Both the position numbers and the translations under genes were made by a program. From assembly GCA_003427395.1 (NCBI GenBank), contig BFEA01000835.1, forward strand, positions 350,868 through 378,180: a stretch of 27,313 nucleotides of DNA, written 5' to 3'. Below are positions 9,874 to 19,553 of this stretch, in pieces. Position 1 is the first letter of the stretch, and every line of letters starts with the position of its first letter. Source of the DNA: Chara braunii (taxonomy: Eukaryota > Streptophyta > Charophyceae > Charales > Characeae). The notes under the pieces were generated by a model. The model had not been told where the DNA came from. It saw only the letters and a program-made list of their open reading frames with translations, and did not search any database.

Positions 9874-10280
9874 TACCCGCAGTAGGAGGTAAGAGGGACA
9901 GGTGGGGATCGAGAGGGCCCAGAAGTAGATGGACCATGGGTCCACCGTGCCGGTTTAGGCAGGGCTTAGACGGGGACTTTACCCCGGGTAGATAAGAACA
10001 GGCTAGGGTAGGAGTTATAAGATACTAGAGATTCGTTCCTTTGGATTGTTTGGAAGGTTTTGTTTTCCCCTTTTTAAGTTTTAGGTCCCGCTGGTTGAAA
10101 GACCACCGGATCACTTTGTTTTGCATATGTTTCTTTCTGGCTCAGCCAAGTGTTGTTGGGGTAAAGCCCACATACCGATACTGGGTAATGGTCCCAGCCT
10201 GTGAAAGTTTTTTTTCCGGGTTGTTTGTGAGGAATTTCCGATCTCATGTGATTTCATGATAATGGATTCCTTGCTTTTTC

Positions 10281-10328
<48 letters not shown>
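9874..10328 (+). other. LINE 3' UTR and poly(A) tail
   Basis: The stretch is non-coding. It ends GAGGAATTTCCGATCTCATG, then GATAATGGATTCCTTGCT and 44 A. The last block and the block starting TCAACCAGG at 9851 are shared with the second LINE tail at 11091-11567, which defines a family-specific 3' end. Confidence 0.8.
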
Positions 10329-10330
<2 letters not shown>

Positions 10331-10650
10331 AGAGGATTGATATAAAAGGCAATCCCGGATGACGATTCCCACATAAAAGCACCGCCCCCATGCAGGGCGA
10401 ACAACGGGAAACATGTGGGACCAATCATCCGTTTTTTTTTTTATTGTCTTCACATCCTTGTTGGTTGTTTCCCGTTGTTCGGCCTGGATGGGGGCAGTGC
10501 TTTTATGTGGGAATCGTCATCCGGGATTGCCTTTTATACCGGTCCTCTGGGTTCTTTTTGGTATCCTAGTTGGTTGGTTCCCGTTGTTCGGCCTATCAAT
10601 GGGGGCCATCTGTTGTGTACAGATATGTATATCGTCAAACAGAGTTGCCC
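10329..10650. repeat. R1 family inverted repeat (right side of the LINE)
   Basis: The arm at about 10329-10415 is the reverse complement, with few mismatches, of about 10463-10552. Both contain GATTCCCACATAAAAGCAC and the CCGAACAACGGGAAAC block or its complement, with a T-run between them. The inverted copy continues through AGTTGGTTGGTTCCCG, a second CGTTGTTCGGCCTATC block and CGTCAAACAGAGTTGCCCGG (about 10634), so it links the unit blocks to the sequence found in the hammerhead hairpin at 891-1160. Confidence 0.8.
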
Positions 10651-11090
10651 GGTAAACCGTAGGACCTGTTCCCGGGTCCTCCTAAGGTCCCTTGGAGGTC
10701 GAGCATCCTGAAGAATCGGGGCGTCGACGATAATTTTCGACGCGGCTGGTCCATTGCTGTTCCCGGCGGCCCGTGGACGAACATCTTCAGGCAACAACGG
10801 TCGGTGTCATGGAAGTGTCTGCCAACGGTCCCCTTTGGCGGCCTGCCAGCCTCCGCGACGTCGGCATGGACACACCTTACTGGACCAACCTCGCCCGCCC
10901 CCCCCACGTCCGCTTGTCGATATATGAAACTGGTCACGGAAGACCCCGAGGAATCGTCCTCGAGGAACAATTTCGAGGATGAGTGGAACGACGCCGCAAA
11001 TTTCCTCGAGCGATGATGGGAGAATTTCCTCAGGCCCCGAGGACAGCCTGAGTGTCGAACGAGGCCTAGAATGGAACGTAGCCAGAGGGC
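10651..11090. other. Unassigned stretch between R1 and the LINE tail
   Basis: GC-rich sequence with short open frames on both strands (up to about 110 codons), none with a recognisable domain. A plus-strand segment encoding an acidic tail (about 10920-11016) looks slightly protein-like but lacks a convincing start. Nothing further can be supported. Confidence 0.4.
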
Positions 11091-11567
11091 TCAACCAGGA
11101 CACTCGGTTGTAATCATCCACAGTAGGAGGCAAGAGGGGTCACGGTGACAATGGACTGGTGGTCCACCCTGCCGAGTTAAATTGGGAACTTTAAGGGGGT
11201 TTTACCCCAGGTAGTACTGGTAGGCTAGTCGAGACTAGGGTCAAGTGTCTCTTGCTAGCATTTCGTTTGATTGGCTTCTCCGTTTTGTCTGTACATATGT
11301 GCTTTTGTGTTGGTTGGATTGTTTTGGTGATTGGGCAGCAGTTTGGTTGGGACAATGCCTGCAAGGCCATCCCACACCCATTTTGAGGCTACTGACCCGC
11401 TAATGGCGGTGTCTAGTGTTGTTGGATCAAAATCCACGGTTTTAAGCTGGGCTTTGAGCCCAGTGGGTGACAATCTTCTTTCTGGTTGTTTGTGAGGAAT
11501 TCTCGGCCTCATGTTTTCATGATAATGGATTCCTTGCTCTCCCCCCCCCCCCCCAAAAAAAAATAAA
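11091..11567 (+). mobile_element. 5'-truncated LINE 3' end
   Basis: Similarity to the first LINE starts at TCAACCAGGACACTCGGTTG (compare 9851), continues through GTCCACC.TGCCG and a TTTACCCC.GGTAG block, and ends GATAATGGATTCCTTGCTCT. A run of C, nine A and TAAA follow. Truncation at the 5' side with an A-rich 3' end is the usual outcome of target-primed reverse transcription. The middle differs from the first copy, so the two belong to related but distinct subfamilies. No clear target duplication was found. Confidence 0.78.
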
Positions 11568-12738
11568 TGGAGTGGGACCCAGGCTCAGCAAACTCGGAGC
11601 GCAGTGAAATTTAGGGTCGGCAAAAACAGGCTCGGAGGTGCTAGTGGTTTAAGTAAGCTATATTTTTCCCTCATCTATCTCAACTTCTTAGTAGTATGCA
11701 TCTATCTCATCCTCTCACTAGTCTATGTATAGCATGGGGAGACACCAACCAACCCGGATCTCTCCCTAGCCATGGGTAGGCTGACACCACAACAAAATTT
11801 AGGTTTTCTCTTTTCAGAGGTTAGGATTTATTTTAGCAGGTTTTCTCTATCTAATGCTCTTGTGCCCTAAGGCCTGGACCCTGCCGGAGAAGTGTTGGAA
11901 AAGTGGTGATTTTCGGATATCCATGGAAAGGCTATCGGAAGAGTTTGCTTGCAAAATGATGGGACCCCACCGCGGAGACTAGAAAAACCAGTTTTTTTTA
12001 GATTGGAAAGGCTGGAAACTCAAGAGCGACCAAGAGGTCGTCGCAGATGTCCGAACAAAGGGCAGCTCACCCGTTTCGCAAGGGTGGCCAACTTATGGGT
12101 GACAACATCATGTCCGTCTGCGTGGTCAATGGACAGGAGGTTCTACAGGGCCCGAACGCAATGGACCATCGGTTGGGCGACAAGTTTCCAACTAAGGGGT
12201 GGACCCCACTGCAGTGCGGCTGGAAAAGACGTGTGGCCACGAAAAGCAGGCAAGTTGTTTTGGAAAATTGGAGAAGTGTTTTTCGGGGGCCCCACCGCAG
12301 AGTGCGTTTTGCGGAAAAGCGGTATTTTTTCTTCTGTAAAAGGAAAGTTTTGTGGGTGATGTCCGAAAAAGGAAAGTTGTTGTTGTCCGGGAGGCCGTGG
12401 CTAGACCTCAAGAAATGGTCGTGCCTGTGGATGTGGGTGACGCGGGGCGGCACGTGTGGGACCCGGTGCGGCATGAAACGGGTTCGAAGGCATGTGGGGG
12501 TGTCAAGTTCCGTTGGTGCGGAAACCGGCCCTGGTACTGACAGTCGAAGTGACCGTTGCCAGTCAACCGATACATCTGCGGTTCCTGGCGCTAGACAACA
12601 GTTGCCCATGAACGTTGACGGTGATCACTTGCCCGCATCGCCAGCATCGTTTCCCACCCTCTGTGATTGAACGTGGGATTTGGTTGTGCACAGTGGTGAC
12701 AGGGAAGTCGTCAACTTCTTCGAGGTTGTGACAACTGC
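11568..12738. other. Unassigned stretch upstream of the Harbinger transposase
   Basis: No gene can be supported. A block like GGACCCCACCGCGGAG recurs with variation at about 11961, 12201 and 12287, beside GGAAAAGTG/GGAGAAGTG motifs, suggesting degenerate internal repeats. A 207-codon plus-strand open frame (12047-12670) overlaps an equally long minus-strand one and shows no domain. The region could be the 5' part of the Harbinger element, including its usual second (Myb-like) gene in decayed form, but I cannot show that. Confidence 0.4.
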
Positions 12739-14188
12739 ATGATTTTCGTCATGGTTGTCGTCCCCATGACAACCGACGGTGACGATTGGGACGACTCCAC
12801 ATTCCTTATGGTCTTCACCCTTCTCCAGTGGATAAACCAAAGGAACGTTGCGGCAATGATTGTCCTGCAAGCGGCAATTGCTTTGCCAGCGTGTGTGCCC
12901 GGTGTGTCATCGGCCTTGTTGCTTCTCCTGGGCGCGGTGATGCATAGGCTGGCAGTGGCGGATATGGCCGCGTGTACTTTCGTTCATCGTATGGATGCTC
13001 GACGTCGGGTTTGGGTGTTGGAACGTAGTGGCGGGGTGTGGAAGGATCTTCAAAGAGTGGGGGGCGGGCACGAGAAAGTTTTTCGGCGCTTCTGCGGGCT
13101 TCCTTGACCGTTGTTCAACAAAGTCCTCGAGCGCATCACTCCACACATCCAATGCCAGTCGGCGAACTGGAGACAGTCTGTGTCCGCAATGCAGAAGTTT
13201 GCATGCGCACTTCTGCGCTGGGCGACGGACGGTTACTATAGACTCTACCCACTCCCTTGGATTGGGTTTGTCCACTGCTCGTCGGAGCAACGAGGATATT
13301 GCAGATGCACTCATCAGGGAGTACGGGCATCTGCTACGGTTTCCTGCAGACCAGAAGCTCCAAGAGACGATGGACACTTTCGATTGCAAAGGCTTCCCCG
13401 GGTGTGTGGGAGCGATTGATTGCACCTACGTGTACTTGGAGAAGCCGAGAAACCTAAGGGGGGAGTGTTTCTATGACCGGAACGAGCAATTCTTTATCGT
13501 GGCACAAGTGGTATGCGACCACGAATGCAGGATTATGATTGTGTACGTGGGTGTGTCAGGGCCAGTTCACAATGGTCGGGTGCTCAGAATGTCTCCCCTT
13601 TACAGGCGGGCGCAGCGAGGCAAGGGAGTTTTTGGTATGGGCGGGGAATTGCTTCGGGATGGAAGAGCGATTGGCAGGTATCTGCTCAGGGATGACGGGT
13701 ATCACATATTGCCTTGGATCATGACTCCAATCGGGGGCGACAACAAAATTGCAGTTGAAGCGGTGTACGATGACTATCACACCTCTGTGAGGTCGTGCAT
13801 AAAGCGCACATTCGACATGCTGAAGGTTGTGTGGCGTAACATCATCAGGACGAGGATCGGTAACAAGAAAACAATTTGCAAAGAAATTTTTGCGATCTGC
13901 ATACTCCACAACATGATGGTGGACGCAAGGGTGCAGATGGATCCCGACGTTCATTTTGATGAAAGCGACATTGATGGATCCGATGCGGAGAGTCAGCATC
14001 CTCGTCGACGGCCTCGCAGACAGAACCATCCGACTCTTGTCCCACCTCCACCAGAAGAGGATGCCGCATGCGCTCTCGATTTGATGAAGGAATTAGGCGA
14101 GAGCCTTATCACGCACGTGTGGCATCACAGTCGCATCCACGACCGAACCCTCGGGTACGTTGATGGTCGTCTGCCTCATCTACGAAGT
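12739..14188 (+). pseudogene. PIF/Harbinger (HARBI1-like) DDE transposase, broken
   Basis: The N-terminal part (12739-13242) reads through a region ending RVWVLERSGGVWKDLQ, FRRF, then FNKVLERITPHIQ and KFACALLRWATDGYYR, the usual helical N-terminus of this family. A TGA (13105-13107) and a 1-bp insertion (about 13243) break it. From 13244 the frame shifts and runs open through LGLSTARRSNEDIADALI, GCVGAIDCTYVYLEKPRN (first catalytic Asp), VCDHECRIM, LLRDDGYHILPWIMTP (second Asp) and FAICILHNMMVDA. Where the family has the catalytic Glu (VERAFG-like) this copy reads IKRTFD, so Glu is replaced by Lys, and the usual HD of the middle motif is HN. The C-terminal end is uncertain because the frame runs on into simple repeats. 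Transposase activity is not expected. Confidence 0.85.
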
Positions 14189-14217
14189 AGACGTTGCTTC
14201 ATTTGTTGCTGCTCCTC

Positions 14218-14281
14218 TTTATTTTATTTTATTGTATTTTATTTTATTGTATTTTATTTTATTTTGTTTTATTTTATTGTC
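14218..14281. repeat. (TTTTA)n-like simple repeat
   Basis: Degenerate ATTTT/TTGTA repeats directly follow the transposase region. The open frame that runs into them has no coding meaning. Confidence 0.85.
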
Positions 14282-14327
14282 ATTCACAAAACGAGGAGAG
14301 TTTGATTTCCAACCATGATGAAATTAC

Positions 14328-14330
<3 letters not shown>

Positions 14331-14395
<65 letters not shown>
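14331..14395. repeat. (CT)n microsatellite at left gap edge
   Basis: At least 30 CT dinucleotides run directly into the unknown bases. The tract may continue inside the gap. Confidence 0.95.
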
Positions 14396-14813
14396 NNNNN
14401 NNNNNNNNNNNNNNNNNNNNNNNNNNNNNNNNNNNNNNNNNNNNNNNNNNNNNNNNNNNNNNNNNNNNNNNNNNNNNNNNNNNNNNNNNNNNNNNNNNNN
14501 NNNNNNNNNNNNNNNNNNNNNNNNNNNNNNNNNNNNNNNNNNNNNNNNNNNNNNNNNNNNNNNNNNNNNNNNNNNNNNNNNNNNNNNNNNNNNNNNNNNN
14601 NNNNNNNNNNNNNNNNNNNNNNNNNNNNNNNNNNNNNNNNNNNNNNNNNNNNNNNNNNNNNNNNNNNNNNNNNNNNNNNNNNNNNNNNNNNNNNNNNNNN
14701 NNNNNNNNNNNNNNNNNNNNNNNNNNNNNNNNNNNNNNNNNNNNNNNNNNNNNNNNNNNNNNNNNNNNNNNNNNNNNNNNNNNNNNNNNNNNNNNNNNNN
14801 NNNNNNNNNNNNN
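14396..14813. other. Assembly gap (418 N)
   Basis: Unresolved bases between a CT tract and a CA tract. The true length and content are unknown. Assembly probably failed because of the microsatellites on both sides. Confidence 1.
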
Positions 14814-14870
<57 letters not shown>

Positions 14871-14935
14871 GTGTGTGTGTATTTGTGTGTGTGTGTGAGT
14901 GTGTGTGAGTGCATGTGTGTATGTGTGTGTGTAGG
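14814..14935. repeat. (CA)n then (GT)n microsatellite at right gap edge
   Basis: CA dinucleotides (14814-14869) switch at once to an imperfect GT tract (to about 14933), so the two strands of the tract are self-complementary and could fold back. Confidence 0.9.
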
Positions 14936-15180
14936 CACAACCATGAAATTGCGGCGAAAACAGACGGGCATGTAACACACATAAGCCTTCAAAATGCAAA
15001 ATCTCAAATTATGGAAATCCAAAAACAGTAAATGAACCCCTGTTCCGATCAAACGAAAGCAATCACGATGGCAAAAGCACTTTGTCGACCCAGTATAGAA
15101 AGAGAACATGGGCTTCAGCACCCTCGCGATGCGAAGACATTTAAGAAAACAATTCGAAAATCAAGCATCCCTCGCACTCC
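14936..15180. other. Unassigned stretch
   Basis: No supported gene or repeat. It lies downstream of the minus-strand pseudogene and may be its 3' flank. Confidence 0.4.
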
Positions 15181-16088
15181 TCATACGACATGCCATGTGA
15201 CATTTACTGTACTAAATTCAAAAATACATCGAACCATTGCCCACTTGCATGCCCCAGATTGAGCGTATAACCCACTACAGTTCTTCCTCTCCACAATCAT
15301 GCATTGTTCACGAGCCTGTTCACCAGTGATGAGCTCCTCCAACACAGTGTCACGTGACAAAAGCGTGGAACGATGGGCGAACGGATCACCTCACCCCAGA
15401 AATGGACCGTCCTCCATTCGCTTTCCGCACGTCAATATGCCACCCCGTTGGACCGCTGGCGCCTCCACACCTCGATTGCCCCGTTGACGAACTTCGTCCT
15501 ATCAGCCTAGTCATCCCAACTGCCATGTGGGCCATGCCCTGTTGATGTCCCTGAAGCGCAATAGTCGACGCAAAGGTTCCCTCATTGTAGCAGCTGTCCG
15601 ATCTCCATAGCCGGTCTTTGCGTTGAATTCCAAGGTGCCACGTGACACATCACAATCACCTGAGAGAAAACAACGTGCAATGGTGAGATTGCGGCCATGC
15701 ACAATCATCTACAGACGGGTTTCTCCATGGAGATATCCATAACCTACGAGTGGCGGATCGAGGAACGTGTAGTAGAAGGCGCCCATGTCCAATTTCGCCT
15801 CGTGCTCAGTCGCAGGGTTGTCGATGAGGTTAAGAACAATGTCGACTTGCAAGTTCGTCCAATCATTGAGGATGAACTCCCCAGTCTTTTCCACCTACAG
15901 GAGGACGTGTGACAAGTGGCGCTTCTGGTATCCTAGAGCTGTGTCGATGTCAAAGGCTGCTTTGTCGTTCACGTCGACGGAGTAGAAGCGGTACGACTGT
16001 TGCGTTATCTCCAGCCCGAAAGCGTCGACAGGGCGACGGAAGAAACCATCGCTCTCTCTCTCCGCCTTTCCCAGCACATCAAGTAATA
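15181..16088 (-). pseudogene. Unknown protein pseudogene, one frame with six stops
   Basis: A single minus-strand frame runs about 300 codons from the edge of the mitochondrial insertion to a TGA at 15183-15181. It is protein-like throughout, for example RFYSVDVNDKAAFDIDTALG, KTGEFILNDWTNLQVDIVL, MGAFYYTFLDPPLVGYG and TVLEELITGEQAREQC. I do not recognise a family. Six stops interrupt it without an evident frameshift: TAG 15897-15895, TAG 15711-15709, TGA 15513-15511, TGA 15504-15502, TAG 15501-15499 and TGA 15393-15391. The 5' end is missing at the junction with mitochondrial DNA, so it is truncated as well as nonsense-mutated. It could be a host gene copy or part of an unrecognised element; introns cannot be excluded. 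Confidence 0.6.
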
Positions 16089-16280
16089 TTGAATGGAATC
16101 CAGGCCAAGGTGCCAAATTCGTTCGGGCTGCAGGGACTTTTGCTCAATTGATTCAAAAACATGAGGCAACCGTCAGGTTGCGGTTACCCTCAGGCGCGTT
16201 AGCGTCTATAAATTCTCAATGTCGAGCTACCATTGGTATTGTTTCAAATGAGAATCATGGTAAGCGTAATTTTAGGAAAG
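16089..16280 (+). pseudogene. rpl2: Nuclear copy of mitochondrial ribosomal protein L2 fragment
   Basis: The plus-strand translation includes NIEWNPGQGAKFVRAAGTFA, TVRLRLPSGALASINSQCRA and TIGIVSNENHGKRNF, matching the central domain of bacterial-type L2 (family pattern: RAAGT.A..., LRLPSG, CRATIG.V.N..H). The Cys-Arg-Ala-Thr-Ile-Gly signature and the linked ccmF fragment favour a mitochondrial over a plastid origin. Only about 64 codons are present, with neither end of the gene. The junction with the unknown pseudogene is estimated to within about 10 bp. Confidence 0.82.
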
Positions 16281-16440
16281 TGAATTCAACCGAAATGAAA
16301 TGACTGAATGAATACAAGCTGTAGCTAATACCCAAGGCATCAAAGATGCATTTTCTACGGGATCCCAAAACCACCAACCGCCCCAACCTAGCTCATGATA
16401 AGCCCACCAACTGTTCACCGAGAATGAGTTGAGTCAATTC
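16281..16440 (-). pseudogene. ccmF: Nuclear copy of mitochondrial ccmF fragment
   Basis: The minus strand encodes [20 protein letters not shown] followed by [20 protein letters not shown], the tryptophan-rich (WWD-type) signature of the cytochrome c maturation protein CcmF, encoded in many plant and charophyte mitochondrial genomes. Clear similarity spans 16281-16414; upstream on the minus strand an ILG-like residue run in another frame suggests an indel and extends the fragment to perhaps 16440. It abuts the rpl2 fragment in the opposite orientation, with both genes cut internally. The N-terminal and C-terminal parts are absent. Confidence 0.88.
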
Positions 16441-16917
16441 TCATATATGAATCATCCTTCGGCCTTAAATGTCAAATAAGAGAGGCCTCTGCTTCCCGTT
16501 GCGCCTTTGGCTCCACTCTGGCGATAGATCAGACGCGAAGCGTCTGCTCGAGTACAAATGCGGGTGCTGCCTCCAGCAAGCAGTTTCGGAGTTCGAGCGC
16601 CGTGGTCCCGACTCGCTCGAACCTCTCTCTCTCTCTCTCTCTCTCCACGGATTGCGCAGGCAACATCCGCAGGACAACACAGTTTTGTGACATGGATGAG
16701 AGGTAGAGTGTGCGACTTTTTATAGGTATAGACCGATGGCACACCACTTCAACACGCACCGGTTTGTTTGTTTTTTTCGTCTCCGCATTTTTGTTTTTAT
16801 TTTGCAACCCATTTTCTTTTGGAATGTTGGGGCCATTGTTGAATGACGACAGCAAAAGAAATCGCCAAACGCTGTCCCGCACACACGGTCAGCGGCATCA
16901 CAATTTGAGGTGTTGCC
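16441..16917. other. Unassigned stretch with CT microsatellite
   Basis: A (CT)n tract of about 24 bases lies at 16622-16646. Overlapping short frames on both strands have no recognisable domain. A T-rich segment (16760-16800) follows. Confidence 0.45.
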
Positions 16918-17292
16918 CTACCTCGACGACGGGTCGGTCTCAGCACCGGTGTGCGCTTCGTGGGTGGACCTTGAACCTTTACCCACCATTACCCCAACCA
17001 GCATCTCCAGAACAAAGTTTCCTTGTTGCATCGTCCCCGCCACAACGCCTATCCCTGTCGCCATCTCGCTCATACAGGCAGTCATCATGGCAGCATCATC
17101 ATCACTTGCGCGAGCAAGCGTGGTGGCAGCCCGATCCAAACCCTCGCATACTGCCCTCGTTGAATCCTCCATGGCCGATGCTAGACCATGCATGGAGGTC
17201 GCGGATTCCCCCCCACATGCCTTCCCAGTAGCAGTATGATGTGTCTTCGTCGACCCATCGGAAGCATCTGTCTCCACGCCATCTGTCCCCAA
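16918..17292 (-). CDS. Hypothetical helical protein fragment
   Basis: An open frame of 124 codons with an Ala/Met/Thr-rich, probably helical composition (for example STRAVCEGLDRAATTLARAS, and MATGIGVVAGTMQQGNFVLE). The pattern resembles the C-terminal helical tails of Myb/SANT-like proteins that accompany Harbinger transposases, but no DNA-binding domain is visible upstream, so this is only a suggestion. It could be a 3' exon or a remnant of another element. The start is arbitrary. Confidence 0.35.
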   Translation of the reverse strand: MGTDGVETDASDGSTKTHHTATGKACGGESATSMHGLASAMEDSTRAVCEGLDRAATTLARASDDDAAMMTACMSEMATGIGVVAGTMQQGNFVLEMLVGVMVGKGSRSTHEAHTGAETDPSSR

Positions 17293-17309
17293 GTGTTGTT
17301 GACTAGCTC

Positions 17310-17890
17310 GATGTCAATGATGAATGTTTTTTAGAAGGATCTCTGCACCTAATCACGAGTACACTCTCATCATGTATTTTTTATGAAACATTATCCCACC
17401 AACACTCGGCAATTTTTGGAATAATATCTCGCTTAGTGTGAATGATGAATGTTTCTCAACCATTATCAATGATTCATGCACTCAGTCACTAGGACACTCT
17501 CATCATGTGTTGTCATCTCGCTGTATAAAATAATGGATGTTTCTCATCCATTAAGACGAATCTTTGCACTCGATCACTATGACACTCCCATCATGTATAT
17601 ACTTATGAAATGTTATCTTACTCTATATGAATGATAAATGTTTTTCAATAGTTGTAAATGATCTCTGCACTCAACCTCTACAACACTCTCATTAGATGTA
17701 TCTTTATCTCGCTTTATGTGAACGATGAATGTTTCTCAACCATTATGAATGTTCCCTTCATTCAATCACTAGGACACTCTCGTTACTATACACCGTTATA
17801 AATTATATCTCGCTCTATGTAAATGATAAATGCCTCTTAACCATTATGAATGTTTCCTGCACTCATTCACTAAGGTACTCTCTTATAGAT
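17310..17890. repeat. ~100-bp imperfect tandem array, about six units
   Basis: Each unit contains, in order, GATGAATGTTTCTCAACCAT, a TGCACTCA.TCACTA block, GACACTCTCATCATGT and a TTATCTCGCTCTATGTGAATG-like end, with substitutions and length changes. The array is AT-rich and begins where the composition shifts for the DIRS-like region. It might be the left terminal repeat region of that element or a local satellite. Confidence 0.7.
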
Positions 17891-18478
17891 ATCGTAACCC
17901 ATTTTTCGATTATTCCTCACTCACCCCTATTCGAAGTTTTAATGATAGCTCACTTTGTGCATGAATGGTGACTGACCACCCATAAATGCTTTCACTCACC
18001 ACTTTCATATCCATACCCTTAGAATACAAACATATTTTACTTTCATAACCTATCACTAGATAAAATTATAAAGCATAATTTCCTTAGCAACTATCATTAT
18101 CATAACTAGCTTAAATTTTTTCCAACCACCAGAATATTGTCACGACTTACTACTAAAAAAAAAAAAAAAAGGAAAAGGCGGAAAGAGCAATGGGTTTTTA
18201 AAACAAACTTTTAAATACAACGCGAATTTTTCAGTAAACTTTTTTAACCGTCATTTTTACGCAAAAGGAACCCTTGCTCTTTGTCTATCTCAATGCATTT
18301 GACCCACAGTCCCTCGCCGGCGCAGAAGTCTTCGCTGTCCTACCAATCTTCTCACCCGTCTATGTCCCTGTCAAAGTACTAGATTGCTTTAACCTTGAAA
18401 TTAACTAACCGCATCAGCTTCTCTTCACAGTCCAACCCCTGAATTCCCCCAGGTAATACAAAGTTAACTCTCTTGCTA

Positions 18479-19553
18479 TGAAAATCAGACCACCACACCT
18501 TCCGCCACTGCACCATCACAACCTCCACCGCCGCACCATCCCGCTCCACCATCACAACTTCCACCATCACAACTTCCACCACCACACCACCCCGCTTTCA
18601 CACAACCCCACCTCCTTTCAGTTTTCCTCCTGCACCACGCCTCTCACCTCCCCCTCCTTCACAACCTCCTGCATACTCAGCACTGTATCCCCAACCTTTC
18701 ATCCCATCCCCCCCCCCAAACAGTTTCCATTGAGCAATTTGAGCAACTCAAAGCTCAGTTCCTGCAGCAGCAGCAAGAAGCCAATGCCACAACCGATACC
18801 TTCATTAAGCAACTTGTGAAGAAAGAAGAAGAGCATCAAACCTCCAACGAACTCTACCACAAGTTGGCATCAGATCTCCAAGTCATAAAAGCCCAAATAG
18901 AGGACAAGTCCACACCATCATACGAGGAATTGCAAGCCTGGTGGAGATTGTTCTCCGCTCCTGCCTAGCACTACCAAGTCGAAGCAGTTATTCGATTTTA
19001 CACAGTCAACCTCAACTATCACCACTGAACTTTCGAAAGAGCAATTTCAAGCAAATTATCGTCTGGACTCAACTCTCTCGCAAAAGATTGCATTGATCAC
19101 ATGATCCCCAATGATATAAAACCCATCATCAACAGGGCGATAAGGCAAGGAATGGAAAAAACACTTTCAATCATCTGCTCCGAGTACAACTACTGCCTCA
19201 ATATCGTAAGAAAAGATGCCTCAAGGTAAGTTTAGGGTTGACGCCCAATAAATTATTTTCTCACCCCGGACCGCTGAATAGGTCCATGCCACTTGCATTT
19301 GCGGGCTTATCATTATTATTTTTTTCTGCAAATCTTCCAAGACCGATGGAGATTCATCAAACTACCGTAAGAAGGAGGATCCCAACAAGACTGGAGACTA
19401 CAAGAAAATCACATCCAAAAGGTAGTATGACGACACATTGGACAGGGGTTACGACTTCAATCGCACTGTAAAGCGTCCTCACCACAACTCCGACTTCAAA
19501 CAATCTGATATCACCAAGGCTTCAATATCAAACCTCGGATACAAAACCGAATG
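18479..19553 (+). pseudogene. Gag-like region of the DIRS-like element
   Basis: A His/Pro/Thr-rich low-complexity segment (about 18479-18730) is followed in another frame by a Gln/Glu-rich probable coiled coil (18732-18968: EQFEQLKAQFLQQQQEANAT and onward to ELQAWWRLFSAPA). Then come a basic segment (NRAIRQGMEKTLSIICSEYN) and a Lys/Asp/Ser-rich tail (19335-19553). Stops and frame changes break it. The order, low-complexity then coiled coil then basic tail ahead of reverse transcriptase, suits a gag-like protein, but no sequence-specific domain was recognised. Confidence 0.5.

Larger units (their letters stand above)
2420..10328 (+). mobile_element. Near full-length plant L1-type LINE
   Basis: The element has a 5' leader (about 2420-2780), ORF1 with a zinc knuckle, ORF2 with endonuclease, reverse transcriptase and a Cys/His segment, a 3' UTR and a terminal run of 44 A (10285-10328). 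R1 repeat sequence flanks both sides in the same orientation. A possible target duplication is AAAAAGAACC at the left and the last As plus CC at the right, but it merges with the poly(A) and is not exact. A 540-bp MITE (4197-4736) is nested in the ORF1 tail. Total length is 7.9 kb, about 7.4 kb without the MITE. It cannot move autonomously because ORF2 has many stops. Confidence 0.88.

Noticed and set aside
12047-12670. 207-codon plus-strand open frame as a gene
   Set aside because: An open frame of similar length overlaps it on the minus strand, it has no recognisable domain, and the region contains degenerate repeats.
15181-16088. Alternative genetic code reading TAG as Gln
   Set aside because: TGA stops also interrupt the same frame, TGA, TAG and TAA all interrupt the LINE, and the changes fit simple mutation of CAG and CGA codons.
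16089-16280. Plastid rpl2 origin
   Set aside because: The sequence CRATIGIVSN and the adjoining ccmF fragment, a gene found in mitochondrial and not plastid genomes, favour a mitochondrial source.
17310-17890. CRISPR array
   Set aside because: Units are long, contiguous and diverged, with no constant-repeat and unique-spacer pattern, in a eukaryotic context.
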